From Solilutibacter pythonis (lineage in GTDB: Bacteria > Pseudomonadota > Gammaproteobacteria > Xanthomonadales > Xanthomonadaceae): 64,000 bases of DNA. Position numbers and translations under genes: made by a program. The stretch lies in the NCBI RefSeq assembly GCF_003697345.1, contig NZ_RFLY01000008.1, positions 1-64,000 on the forward strand, written 5' to 3'. Shown one piece after another: positions 1 through 12,100 of this stretch. Each line of letters starts with the position of its first letter. Position 1 is the stretch's first letter. The notes under the pieces are model-generated. The model worked only from the letters and a program-made list of their open reading frames with translations, ran no database searches and was not told the DNA's origin.

Positions 1-3000
1 ACAACGCGACGTGCGCACCGGCAGCACGCCGGCCCGATCCAGCACCGCCGCGAGCGATGCCGCGGCGGCGTGCAGCTCGCCATAGGTGGATGCGCGATCG
101 CCTTCCAGTACTGCGAGCGCGTCCGCCGGCTGCGACCACAGAAGCGTTGCCGCCGGAGCGGTCACGATGGGCGGGGGTGCGGCCGTATCGATTGCCGCAT
201 CCGTACGCAGCAGGTCGGCCACGCGGCACTCCGGCGTCTCCACCACGTGCAACAAGGTCAAGGCGGTGAACTCCAACATGGCCGCTGTCGCCTCGGGCGC
301 GATACGCGAAGCATCCAACAGCGCTTCCAGACGTAACTGTTGGCGATCGGACACACGCAGGGTGAGCGCGTAATGATTGGCGGAGCGGGTTTCGCGCACG
401 TGCAGCCGGAACGGCAGGTCGGCCATATCCATCGCCGGAAAATTCTCGACCACCAACAAGCTGGAAAACGCCTGTTCTGCCGACAGGCCGCTGTCTTGCA
501 GCACGTCGGCGAGCGCGACGACGTCGTTGGCGGCGATCTCCACCATCTGTTCGCGCAGCTTGGCAAGCCAATCGCTGGCCGATTTTTCCGGGTCGATACG
601 AAGGCGCAACGGCAGGGTGTTGATGAATACGCCCACCATGCTTTCGACACCCGGCAGGTCGGCCGGACGGCCGGAGCGCGTCACGCCCAGCACCACGTCA
701 TCGCTGTTGCCATAGCGCGCGACGGCCAGGCCCCAGGCCAGGCTGAGCAATTCACTGAGCGTGCAGCCATGCTCGCGGCAGAACGTGCGTACCTGGGCGC
801 TATCCGCGTCGGAAAGCGCGAATACGCACTCCTCTCGGCGCCCCGGCGTATCGGGCTGTTCCGGAGACGGCAACGCCACCGCGCCTTGGTAGCCGGCAAG
901 TCGTTCGCGCCACCACTCGCGCTGCGCGGACAGGTCTTGCCGGTCGCGCCACGCCAGATAGCGGGCGAAGTCCGGCGCCGGCGCCACCTTCGGCACCGCA
1001 CCGCGCGCGGCCGTGCGGTAGTGCTCGAGTATCTGCGACACCAGCAGCGGCGTGCTCCAACCGTCGACGATCAGGTGATGGATACTCCATACCAGCCAGT
1101 AACGCCCTTTGCCACGGACGAACAGGCACATCCGCGCCAGCGGGGGCTCGGCCAGATCGACGCTGCGTGCCTGATCTTCTTCGAGCCACGCGCGCAACGC
1201 GGCTTCTTGAGCGCCGTCCTCCAACGCGGACCAATCGATGACCTGCCAAGGTGCTGTGGCCTTGGTGATGACCAACTGGTGCGGCAGCGAGATTCCTTCC
1301 CATAGCATCGCCGTACGCAGCATGGGTTGGCAGGCGACCGTGGCTTGCCAGCCGCGCGCCAGCGCATTCACGTCGACATCGCCTTCGAGTTCCGCCACGG
1401 TCTGCTGGAAATAGGGATCGCGACCGCTACGGCGGAGGCTTTCCACCAACACGCCGCGTTGCAGCGGAGTCAGAGGGAACGCACGCTCGATCGCCTGGCC
1501 ATCCGCTCGCGCAGCCAGCACAGTGAACTCGTGCCCAGGTAACCTCATCTGAGGCAGATCGCTCGGCGTCAACCTCCCCTGCCCCGGTCGCAGGCAATGG
1601 GCGATAAGGTTCTTCAGTTCATCGGCGAATGCGTCGGCCCAACGTTGGATCGTCGAGGCATCGAAGGCTTCGCCGGCGTAGTTCCATGCCAGTTCGAGAC
1701 GCGCGCCGACGACACGTGCGTTGATTTCCAGTAAGACATCGGGCGGATTGTCGGCGCCGTTACTGGAGGGCAGCGCCTGCGCATCGAGTTCAAAGCCTGG
1801 ATGCCCGCCGGTATCCACCACACCGTGATAGTTGAACAACACCTGCCCTGGGGGTTGCTCGGTGAGATGACCGGCGGCACACAACGGGAGGTATTCCAGG
1901 CCGCGTTGTTGAACGGCCCGGATCTGTTCCTTGAGCGCGACGATATCGTCGGCCAGCGTGCCGCCCGACAACATCAACGGCAACGGATGCACCGCGGTAA
2001 ACCAACCCAACACGGACGACCAGTCGCGCTCGGCAAGTACATCGCGGCCATGGCGCTCGCGATCGATCCGCACACGGAGCTTTCCGGCTTGTGCAGAAAG
2101 CGCACGCGCAAGCGCAATCAGCAGCAACTCGTCGGTATGGCAGCGATAGGCGGTACCGGCTCGTTCCAGCAGCTCCGCGGTCAATGTTGCGTCGAAACGC
2201 TGCATGCGACGTTCGACATTGCCCTGACGCGCTTCCGACAGCGCGATGACTCGATCCTGCGGTAGCCATGTCGCCGACTCGCCATCCACCTCCCGCCAAA
2301 AATCGGCATCGAAATCGCCCGCATCGGCTGCGTGCGTCAATGCAGCGACGTAGTCTGCATAGGTGGCCGTGCGAGCGCCCGGCTGCCAGTCCTCGCCACG
2401 GGCGAATGCCGCGAGGCCATCAAAGAGCTCGCCGATCAACAGGCGCCATGACACGCCATCGATGATCAGATGATGAGCGCAGACCAGCAAGCGTTCGCCA
2501 TCATCGCACTGGGCCAGAGCCACGACGGCCAGTGGCCCCCGCAGCGGCGTCTGTCGTTGCAGGACTTCCAGCGCACCAGGTACGAGTGCGTCCGCATCGC
2601 CCCGCCCTCGCCAGTCGAAACGCACGACGGCAGGCGCCGGACCCGGCGCGGCCACGGATTGACACCAGTCGTCGCCCTCGCGCTGGAAACTTGCCCGCAA
2701 CAGGTCGTGACGCTGCCACAGCCGATCCCATACCCGGGCCAGATGTGCGGGATTCGCCGGCTGCTTCAACCGCAACACCAGATACTGGTGGTAGAGATCG
2801 GGTTGCCGCGAGTGTGCGGCGAAGAACCAGCGCTGGATAGGACTCAGTGGTACGACACCATGCAAAGGCGCTATTTCTGGCGCTTTCGCCTGCGTCGAAG
2901 CCAACTGGCCCGCGAGTTCGGCCACGGTCTGATACTCGAACATCAGCTTGGGCGTAACCTCATATCCGCGCTCTCGCAGTCGTGCGATCACTTGCAGGCT

Positions 3001-6000
3001 GCGGATCGAATCGCCGCCAAGACGGAAGAAGTTATCGTGCAGCCCGACGACAGGCCGCTGAAGCACTTCGGCCCAGACGGTCGCCACCGCGCGCTCGGCG
3101 TCGCTACGCGGCTCGATGAACACATCAGCCGCGATGGGTGCCGGCTCCGGCAAGGCATGACGATCGATCTTGCCGGCGGCGTTACGCGGCAGCGGCTTCA
3201 GCACAATGAACTGCGTGGGCACCATATGCGTCGGCAACTGCGCCGCGAGAAGGCGCCGCCAAACAGTTTCTTCGTTTTGCGAGGCTTCCAACCACGCCAC
3301 CAGGCGCTGTTCTGCTCCTTGGCCTACCACACCGGCAGCTACAGCGGCCACGCCGGGCAGGTCCATCAGGTGCTTCTCGACTTCTTCCAGTTCGATCCGG
3401 TACCCGCGCAACTTGATCTGGAAGTCGTCGCGACCGATGAAATCGAGCTGCTCGTCCGCCGACAGGCGCACACGGTCACCGCTGCGATATACACGTGCCC
3501 TCTCACCGGACGGCAGCGCCAAGGTGACAAATCGCTCTTCGGTCAAGGCGGGCAACGCGTGATAGCCATCGGCAAGCACGCCCCCCAGCGCAAGCTCGCC
3601 GGGCACGTTGCGTGGCGCGAGACGCCCGTGGGCATCCAGCACCATGGCGAGACGTCCGGGCAATACGCGCCCAAGCGGAATCGGCCCGGACTCCTGGCCG
3701 ACTGGATGCATATGACTGGTGATCACCGCTTCGGTCGGGCCATAGGCGTTGATCAATTCGCAACGTTCGTTCAAGCCCAGCTCACGCCAGCGTCGCGCCA
3801 ATGTCAGCGGCAGTACATCACCGCCGACCACGATGCAACGCAATGCAGTGGTATTCCAGTCGCGGGCGGTGGTCGCGGCCACCACTGCATTGGCATAGGC
3901 AGGCGCCAGATCGGTGACGGTAATCTGCTCCGCCGTGGCGACATCCAGGAAGCGTTCCGGTTCCGGCAGATCGCCGGTCTGCGCGACCACGCAGGCGCCG
4001 ACCGACCAAGCCGCGAGCATCTGTTCCAGGGTGGTGTCGACCGCTGGATTGGTCAGATGCAGAACCCGGTCTTCGGCATGCAGATGAAGAGTCTGCGAAA
4101 TGGTGGCGATATGCTCGGCCAACGCGGCATGCGAGACTGCGACGCCCTTGGCTGCGCCAGTCGAGCCTGAGGTGTAAAGCAAGTAGGCGATGTTGCCTTT
4201 GCAATGCGCAACGGCGTCCACTTCACCTGGCCCGGTAAATCGCGCATCGTCCACGGCGACTGCTGTTCCCGCGTCAAAGCGGGACAGCAAGGCCGCCGTC
4301 GTCACCACCAACGCCGCGCCGCTGTCGGCCACGATCGCGCGCGTGCGCGCTTCGGGCCAATCGGGATCGAGCGGTACGACCGTATAGCCAACGAGCCAGG
4401 CGCCGAGCCAGGTCGCGTACCAATCCACACACCGCGGCAGGCACAAGGCAACTACCCGTGCCGCACTGCTTGACGAGTGCCGTTGCAGCCATTGGCCGCG
4501 TGCATGCGCCGCTCGCATCAATTCGTCATAGCGCAACGGGTGGACGGCCTCCAGCGCCACGCGGTCGGGGTGGCGTCGCGCCACTTCTGCAATCGTTTCC
4601 AGCACCGTGGAGCTGGAAGCGTGCCCTTCCACACGTCGGTCGTCGAGCGCGGTTTGCTCGGCCGGGAGCGGCCACGCCAGTGCCGGTTGCGCCGGTGCGT
4701 CGAGCATTGCGTCGAGCGCTTCAAAGTAGTGCGCGGCCAAGCGTTCGATCATGGCTTGGTCGAACAGCGCGGTGTTGTATTCCCAGACTGCGCTCATGTC
4801 GTCCTCGCCGATAAGCACTTCCAGGGTCAACTCGTGCTTGGCGACCTCATCCGGTACGGGCAGTGAACATGCCTGCACGCCATCCAGATCAAGGACGATG
4901 TCAGCGTCGTGACGTAGTGCGAACATCAGCTGGAACAACGGTGCATGCCGACTGCTTCGCTCCACTTCAAGCAGTTCCAGTACGCGTTCCAATGGCAGAT
5001 CCTGGTGTTCCAATGCCGCCAGTTGCTGGTCGCGGCAGCGCATAACCAAGGTGGCAAAGTCCGGGTCATCGTGCAGTTGCGTGCGCAACACGACGGTATT
5101 GACGAACAGGCCAACCAGCGGCTCAAACTCGGCGCGTGTGCGTCCTGCCACCGGCGTGCCGACCAACAAGTCGTCGCCCGCGCCAAAGCGGGCCAGTAGT
5201 GCGACGTAAGCAGCGTGCAGCACATGGAACGGTGTTGCACGACAACCGCGCGCATAGTCGGAGACGCGCTCGGCCAGTCCTGTGGGGAACGGCAACCGCC
5301 ACTTCGCACCTGCCAGTCCGAGTTGCGCCGGCCGCTCGCGATCCAGCAACAGCCCATGCAGACGTGGGGCGTCCATCAGTGTCTGGCGCCAGAAGGCTTC
5401 CGCCGTGACGTGCCGATCGAGCGTATCGCGTTGCCAACGCGCGTAGTCACCGTATTGGCACGGCAGCGGTGCAAGTATGGCCGGCGCTCCCGTGCACTCG
5501 GCTCGGTAAAGCGCGCTCAGCTCGCGAGTCAGCACGGCCAACGACACGCCATCGCAGGCGATGTGGTGTACGACGACTTGCAGCCACGCATGAGCCTCGC
5601 CACGCGCGACCAGCTGTACCCGCAGCGGCCGTTCTCGATCCAGTGCGAATGGTTGGCGCTGGAATGCGGCCACCGCCATTCTGGCTTTCGCTTCGTCTCG
5701 CAACTCGATCCTTTCCAGCGCGAACGGCGTTTCGGTCGCGACTGCGGTTCGTCCATCGAGCAGCCGACGATCCAACACCTGATGCCGTGCCAATAAGCCA
5801 GTGACGGCACGTTCGAGCGCGTCGGCATCCAGCGGGCCATGCAGCTCAAACAGTGCACTCAGATGATAAGCAGTGCTGCCCGGCTCGAATTGCTCCAGGA
5901 ACCACAACCGCTCCTGCGCCAGCGAGAGCGGCGCAGCTTCATCCAGAGCGCTGGTGGCGATGGGCTGGATGCGCCAATCGTCGGCGCCTTGATCGGCCGC

Positions 6001-6159
6001 CGATAACAGTGCGATCAGTTCCGTGCGGCAAGCGCCGATGGCGCTTCGCAGTTCGTCGTCCAGTGGCGCGCGTGTGGCCTTGTAACCCAGGCGTCCGTTT
6101 TCCACATGCAATACGATGCCGGCGCGCCGGGCGCATTCGAGAATTTCAAGAGCGGTCAT
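1..6159 (-). CDS. Nonribosomal peptide synthetase, C-A-T-E-C-A (3' end beyond window)
   Basis: This NRPS starts at the ATG at 6159, overlapping the stop of the upstream NRPS by ATGA, and stays open to the left edge (about 2053 codons seen). Order: TubC-like docking segment (about 1-55), condensation domain with HHIACDG, adenylation domain, carrier domain with the LGGDSIRS serine site, epimerization domain (PIQRWFF, HHLIIDGVSW), a second condensation domain (HHLIVDGWS) and the start of a second adenylation domain. The E domain implies a D-residue from the first module. The pocket residues of its A domain read roughly D-T-E-D-V-G-A-I-T by alignment to GrsA. That pattern resembles codes for basic amino acids (Lys/Orn/Arg), but this is a weak inference. 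No termination domain is visible, so release must be encoded beyond the edge or by another protein. Confidence 0.95.
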   Translation of the reverse strand, partial: MTALEILECARRAGIVLHVENGRLGYKATRAPLDDELRSAIGACRTELIALLSAADQGADDWRIQPIATSALDEAAPLSLAQERLWFLEQFEPGSTAYHLSALFELHGPLDADALERAVTGLLARHQVLDRRLLDGRTAVATETPFALERIELRDEAKARMAVAAFQRQPFALDRERPLRVQLVARGEAHAWLQVVVHHIACDGVSLAVLTRELSALYRAECTGAPAILAPLPCQYGDYARWQRDTLDRHVTAEAFWRQTLMDAPRLHGLLLDRERPAQLGLAGAKWRLPFPTGLAERVSDYARGCRATPFHVLHAAYVALLARFGAGDDLLVGTPVAGRTRAEFEPLVGLFVNTVVLRTQLHDDPDFATLVMRCRDQQLAALEHQDLPLERVLELLEVERSSRHAPLFQLMFALRHDADIVLDLDGVQACSLPVPDEVAKHELTLEVLIGEDDMSAVWEYNTALFDQAMIERLAAHYFEALDAMLDAPAQPALAWPLPAEQTALDDRRVEGHASSSTVLETIAEVARRHPDRVALEAVHPLRYDELMRAAHARGQWLQRHSSSSAARVVALCLPRCVDWYATWLGAWLVGYTVVPLDPDWPEARTRAIVADSGAALVVTTAALLSRFDAGTAVAVDDARFTGPGEVDAVAHCKGNIAYLLYTSGSTGAAKGVAVSHAALAEHIATISQTLHLHAEDRVLHLTNPAVDTTLEQMLAAWSVGACVVAQTGDLPEPERFLDVATAEQITVTDLAPAYANAVVAATTARDWNTTALRCIVVGGDVLPLTLARRWRELGLNERCELINAYGPTEAVITSHMHPVGQESGPIPLGRVLPGRLAMVLDAHGRLAPRNVPGELALGGVLADGYHALPALTEERFVTLALPSGERARVYRSGDRVRLSADEQLDFIGRDDFQIKLRGYRIELEEVEKHLMDLPGVAAVAAGVVGQGAEQRLVAWLEASQNEETVWRRLLAAQLPTHMVPTQFIVLKPLPRNAAGKIDRHALPEPAPIAADVFIEPRSDAERAVATVWAEVLQRPVVGLHDNFFRLGGDSIRSLQVIARLRERGYEVTPKLMFEYQTVAELAGQLASTQAKAPEIAPLHGVVPLSPIQRWFFAAHSRQPDLYHQYLVLRLKQPANPAHLARVWDRLWQRHDLLRASFQREGDDWCQSVAAPGPAPAVVRFDWRGRGDADALVPGALEVLQRQTPLRGPLAVVALAQCDDGERLLVCAHHLIIDGVSWRLLIGELFDGLAAFARGEDWQPGARTATYADYVAALTHAADAGDFDADFWREVDGESATWLPQDRVIALSEARQGNVERRMQRFDATLTAELLERAGTAYRCHTDELLLIALARALSAQAGKLRVRIDRERHGRDVLAERDWSSVLGWFTAVHPLPLMLSGGTLADDIVALKEQIRAVQQRGLEYLPLCAAGHLTEQPPGQVLFNYHGVVDTGGHPGFELDAQALPSSNGADNPPDVLLEINARVVGARLELAWNYAGEAFDASTIQRWADAFADELKNLIAHCLRPGQGRLTPSDLPQMRLPGHEFTVLAARADGQAIERAFPLTPLQRGVLVESLRRSGRDPYFQQTVAELEGDVDVNALARGWQATVACQPMLRTAMLWEGISLPHQLVITKATAPWQVIDWSALEDGAQEAALRAWLEEDQARSVDLAEPPLARMCLFVRGKGRYWLVWSIHHLIVDGWSTPLLVSQILEHYRTAARGAVPKVAPAPDFARYLAWRDRQDLSAQREWWRERLAGYQGAVALPSPEQPDTPGRREECVFALSDADSAQVRTFCREHGCTLSELLSLAWGLAVARYGNSDDVVLGVTRSGRPADLPGVESMVGVFINTLPLRLRIDPEKSASDWLAKLREQMVEIAANDVVALADVLQDSGLSAEQAFSSLLVVENFPAMDMADLPFRLHVRETRSANHYALTLRVSDRQQLRLEALLDASRIAPEATAAMLEFTALTLLHVVETPECRVADLLRTDAAIDTAAPPPIVTAPAATLLWSQPADALAVLEGDRASTYGELHAAAASLAAVLDRAGVLPVRTSRC

Positions 6160-9100
6160 AGGAATCCAGACTCGATGATCGGCTCTGCGCTTTCCGTGCT
6201 GGCCTGAACGGCGAACAAGGCGTCGATCAACTGCGCCTGCTCGCGGATGGTGGTGGTGGCAAATAGGCGACGTAGATCCAGACGCAGCTCGAATTCCTGT
6301 GCGATCAGACCCGCCAACCGGGTGGCCAGTAGTGAATGGCCGCCCAAGGCGAAGAAGTCGTCGATCACGCCAATGGGGTCGCGGTTGAACAGCGTCTGCC
6401 AGAGACGTTGCAGGCGCTGCTCGGTGGCGCTGCGCGGCATCTCCGGCGCGATTGGTCGCAATACGTCCTCGACCTGCCCCGCCAATGCACGCCGGTCGAT
6501 CTTGCGGCTTGGGGTCTGCGGCAAAGTATCGACACACTCGATGTGCGCCGGGATCAGGTGAGACGGCAGGCGATCGCGCAATGCCGACCGCAACGTTGCG
6601 GGTGCGGCCTTGCCTTGCACGAAGGCCACGAGGCAGGCGTTATCGCTTCCGTGGCGATGCACCAGAACCACGGCTTCGTCGACCTCGTCCTGCTTGCGCA
6701 ACACAGCTTCGATCTCGGCCAGCTCTATTCGCTGGCCGCGGATCTTGACCTGTGAATCACGCCGACCGAGGAACTCCAGTCGACCGTCCTCAAGCAATCG
6801 GACCCGATCGCCGGTGGCGTAGAGACGAATGCCCGCGAGCGGGCCGTGCTTCGGCGTGCGGAACGCGGCAGCGGTCTCCTCGGGCAGACCTTGGTATCCG
6901 CTGGCCAAGTAGGCGCCTGCCAGATGCAGTTCGCCCACCAGCCCCGGGCGGCAAGGTTGACCGGCCCAGTCAAGCACATGGCATTGGGCATGCGGCAGCG
7001 GCCTGCCTAGCGTGATCTTTCGACCCGGCACGAACCGGTCGGCCGTAACGATGACGGACGCCTCGGTAGGGCCATACGCGTTGTGGAACGTGCGCCCTTC
7101 GCCCCAGCGTGCAGCCAACTCGTCCGGGCACACATCGCCGGCCAGCAGCACATGGCGCAGACTCGACAGCGGCGGAGGCGTTAGCGGCGCGAGCACTGCC
7201 GGTTGGGCGATCAGGTGCGTGATCGCCTTGTCGGCCAGGTAATCGAGCAACTGTTCGCCCGAGCGGGTGGCCTCGCGCGCAATGAGCTGCAAGCAAGCGC
7301 CCTGCGTCCATGCACACAGCCATTCCAGCACCGACATGTCGAAGTACAGACCGGTGAACTGCAGCACTCGATCGCCAGGCGCCGCCGGCAGCAGTGATTG
7401 CGTCGCCAGCATCAGGTGCAGCGGGCCGCGATGCGGCACCACGACGCCTTTGGGCTGGCCGGTGGAGCCGGACGTGTAGATCAGGTACGCGGCCGAATCG
7501 GCATCGTGCTCGCAACGCGGGTTGGTGTCGGGTTGGTGTGCAAGCACTTCATCGAACGCGGCGTCGTCCAGATCGATGACCGAACCGTTGAAATCACTCG
7601 TGCATTCACCCACCGTTCCGCACGCCAACACCAGCCGGCACTGCGCATCGTCGAGAATGAAGGCGATGCGGGCCGCGGGATATTCGGGATCGAGTGGGAC
7701 ATATGCGCCACCGGCCTTGAGCACCGCCAGCAGCGCTACCGTGATGGCGACGCTGCGGTCGGCCACCAAACCCACACGCACGCCCGGGCCGACACCGCAC
7801 TCGCGCAGATGGTGGGCCAGTTGGTTCGCCCTCCGATTGAGTGCGGCGTAACTCAGCGTCGCGCCCTCGCCCGCCAGCGCCGGCAAGTCGGGGAAAGCTT
7901 CCACTACACGCTCGACGCACTGCGCCAACGAGTCGGATTCGGTGTCGTGGGCGAAGCGAGGTGTCTCGCCCTGTCCCAAAGCGATCCATCGCGGCCACTC
8001 CCGCGCGGGAACCAGACCGCAACCGGCCACCGGGTTCTCGACACACTGCGCGAACTCGCGCAGCAATCGCTGCCAGTCGGCCAACACGCTATCGACAAAC
8101 TCATCATCCACCTCCGCGCGCTGGCTTTGCAGCAGCACATGGAGACTTTCGTCTTCCGGCGTAAGCTGAACCAACAGCGGAAAATGGGTAGCGCTGGTGG
8201 CGTGCACGCGTTCGCAGATCACACCGTCGCCAAGCGACACCGTGTTGTCGAAGCGAATGTTCTCGATCACCAGCAGGCTACGGAACAGCACCGCACCATT
8301 GGAATAACCCGCCGCGGCAGCGATCTGCGCCAGCGGCAAACGATCGTGCGCCTGCAGTGCAAAGCTTTGATCACGAACCTGCAGGCACAGCTGAGCAAGC
8401 GTTTGTTCCGCCCGCAGGCGCACGCGCATCGGCACAGTGTTGATAAACAAGCCGGCCATCCGGTCCGCCTGTGCCAGCGCGGGCGGTCGACCGCTCACGG
8501 TCAGGCCGAAGCAGACGTCCGCGCTGTTGGTGTAACGACTCAGCAGCACCGCCCACACAGCTTGCAACACGCTGGCCACTGGCACCTGCAGACGGGCAGC
8601 GCACTCACGTAGCGCTCGGGTCTCGGATGCGCCCAGGCGTGCCTCGGTGACATACGTTCCAGTGGCCGGTGTCGCGGCTACGGGGAGTTCTTTTCCGCCC
8701 TGATGGTCGAGCAACTGCTCGCGCCAGAAGCGAATCTCCGGCTCCGATGGTTGTGTCTCAAGCCAAGCGATGTAATCGCGATACCGGGGCGCTGCCGGCA
8801 AACGCTCACCACGATAGAGCGCGGCCAGCTCTTCCAGCAGCAGCACGGCGCTCCAGCGGTCGATGATGAGGTGATGCACGGTGAAGATGAGCCAAGTCTC
8901 CTCCCGTCCTGCGACTACGGCATACAGCCGTACCAGTCCCGGCTCGTCCAGTACGAAAGGCTTGGCGCGCTCGGATTCGCACAACAACGAGAGCTCGCGC
9001 TGGATCCAGGCGCTGTCGTGCGCCGAGCAGTCTTGTTCCCGCCAAGCGTCCGTTGGCTGCGTTCGCAACCATTGCACCGGCCGGCTGGCGTGTTCCCAGT

Positions 9101-12100
9101 CGAAGCCCAGACGGAGGCTCTCATGGCGCTCCTGCAGGGTTTGCCACGCCGCACGCAGGCTTGCTAGATCGAGATCGCCGTTCAGGTGCAAAACCTGCTG
9201 ACTGACGTAATGGCCAGACTCCGGCGATGCCAACGCGTTATATAGCAGGCCCTCCTGTAGTGGCGAGAGGGGAAACGCTTCCACCGCATCGGAACGTGCA
9301 TGACGCAGTTGTTCACGGTCCTCCGACGATATCAGTGCGAAAGGCTCGAGATCGGTGGATGGCTGCTCCATCGATCGAGGCCCGTACTGCGCAAGATCGG
9401 CGGCCAGCGTCGCAACGGTGCGATGCTCGAGCAACCGCAAAGGGCTGATGTCCAATCCCTTATTGCGCGCCGCTGCGACCAGCTTCAATGCCGCGATCGA
9501 ATCCCCACCCAGCGCGAAAAAGTCCGCATCTGCCGCGACGTGGTCGAGTTGGAGGACTTCGCACCACAACCCGCGCAGGCGCTCGCGAAGATTCGCGTCC
9601 GGTCGAATGCGTTCGGCCAGCTCGCGCAGCGTCGGCGTTTCGACGAGCATCGCGGGCGTCATTGTCATGCCATGCTTGCGCGCTTCCGCCACAAGCCTGA
9701 GTGCATCGATCGAGTCTCCGCCCAGGGAGAAGAACGACGAATCAGGCCCCAGTTCAATGCCCGGAAACAACGGCTGCCACAAGGCGACCAGGCGGAGTTC
9801 GAACTCATCCAGCGTGGCAATCTCGCCACCCGCCTCCACCGGCGCGTCGAGCAAGGCGCACAACGCCGCGCGATCCACCTTGCCATTCGCCGTGACAGGG
9901 ATCACTTCCACGCGCAGGCACCGCACAGGGAGCAGATAGTCAGGCAGGCTGGCGCGCAGAGCCGCAAGCGGGTCGATATGCTCACCTCGATAGCACGCCA
10001 TGAGGCGCGCGCCATTGCCCCCTTCCTGGACGATCACCACTGCCTGTTCGACACCTTCCAGCGACCGTAGACGTTGTTCGATTTCACCGGGCTCGACCCG
10101 GTAGCCGCGGATCTTCACCTGATCGTCCATGCGGCCGAGGAACACCAGTTCTCCACTGGCCAGACGCCGCACCCGATCGCCGCTGCGATACATCCTTGCC
10201 TGCGGATCACGCGGGTCGGGCAAGAACCGCTCTGCCGTCAAGTCATCGCGCTTCCAATAGCCATTGGCGACGCCAGCACCGCCGATGTACAGCTCGCCAA
10301 TGCCACCGCGCGGGACTGGAGACCCGCGTGCGTCGAGCACCAGCGTGTGATAGCCCGGCAGCGGGGTGCCGATCGCGACCGATGGCGTACCACGTGTCGC
10401 TTGGGCCACATCGATGCAGGTGGCGCCTACCGTAGTCTCGGTCGGCCCGTAGTGGTTGAAGACACGGCATTGCGGCGACAGAGCGCCAACTCGCTCGACC
10501 AGAGTCCAGGGTAATGCTTCGCCGCCGCAGATCAGCACCTCTCGTGGCAGCACACGCTGTGGCCGGTCGACCACCAGCAGCGCCTGCAGATGCGATGGCA
10601 CGATCTTGAGCACATCGACCGGATGTCGCTCCAGATGCTCCGCAAGCTGATTCGGGTCGCGCCCCCACTCATCGCCGATCAATCGGAATGCGCGACCGCT
10701 CAGTAACGCACCGAACAACGACGTATGCCCGAGATCGGCCGATACCGTTGCGAGTGTGGTGAAAACCGCATCTTCACTAGGGCGCACGCGTTCCAGCATG
10801 CCAGTCACGTAGCCACACAGATTCGCGTGCGTCACCGCGACGCCCTTCGGCTGGCCCGTGGAACCCGATGTATAGATCAGATAGGCCAGCGCATCCGGAT
10901 CGTGGGCAATCGGTCGATAAGGTGCTGGCGAGAGCGTATCGAGCACTTGCCATTGCGCGGTCTCCGGTAACCAGGACGGTCGCGCGCCTTCGCCGAGCAC
11001 CAAGCGGGCGCCACTGTCTTCGACCATGAATCCGAGTCGCTCATCCGGCAGTTGCATGTCCAGCGCCAGCCACGCCTGGCCCGCGTACCAGGCCGCGAGC
11101 ATGGCCGTGACCTGGGCGGCGCTTCGCGGCAGTGCCACGGCGACGACGTCACCGCCATGCGCTTGCAACGCACCGGCAAGATTGCGCGCACGGGCACGCA
11201 GAGTCTCGAAATCGACAGTTCGGTCGCTTTCCAGTAGAGCTATCCGCGTCCCGGGCGTGGCCTCGATTCGCGCAATCGCATGAGTCGGGCCTGCATCGAT
11301 ATCAGCGCCGCTCTCTCCGGGTTGCGGCTGCCCACCCCATGTGACCGCGCCCACGTTCAATCCCGGCTCCCGTACAACCGCCGCGAGCAGATCCGAATAG
11401 CCCAGCAGCCATTCCTGCGCCGTCTCGGATGCATACAGCGCGTCGTTGTAGCCGATCTGGCAACGCAGCCGGTCACCGTCCTCGAACACCGTCAGGATCA
11501 ATTCGTGCGCCGCACCGCGCATGCCCATGTGCAGCACTTCCAGCCCAAGCGCATCACCCCATTCGTGACGCGCCTGCGAGTAGGTAAAAAAGTGCTGAAA
11601 CAGAGATGCCTGGTCCGCGCGACGGGGTATCGCCAAATCTTCCAGCAGTTGTGCCAGTGGGTAGCGTTGATGCCGCCGCGAAGCCTCCAGTTGCGACTTC
11701 AACATCGCCACAAGCTCGATGAACGAGCTGTCGGCATGCATTTGCGCACGTACCGCCATTGGATTGGCGAGGTATCCGACGATGCTGCGGTGGCGGGCGC
11801 CATGGCGTCCAAGGGTTGGCGTACCCACGACAAAATCATCCTGGCCACTCAGCTTCCAGAGCCATAGCAGGTACGTGGCAAGCAGGATCGTGTAGGGCGT
11901 GACCTGGAGTTCAGCAGCGAGCGAGCGGACACGCATACAGAGCGCCGCGGGTAACTCGTGATCCAGACGCTCGCCGGTCCACGTCCGCTGTGCGGGCCGA
12001 GCAAAATCTATTGGCAGATCCAATGCGACCGGCGCGTCCTGCAACAGTTGCTGCCAATAGGCGAGCGAGTTCTTCCCACGTGCTGAAACGAGATACTCAG

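Noticed and set aside
2470-4170. Long + strand open frame (566 codons) within the synthetase region, and similar ones at 7398-8612 and 340-1305
   Set aside because: They are antisense to a clear NRPS reading frame with all catalytic motifs; the frames have no family signatures and arise from high GC content.
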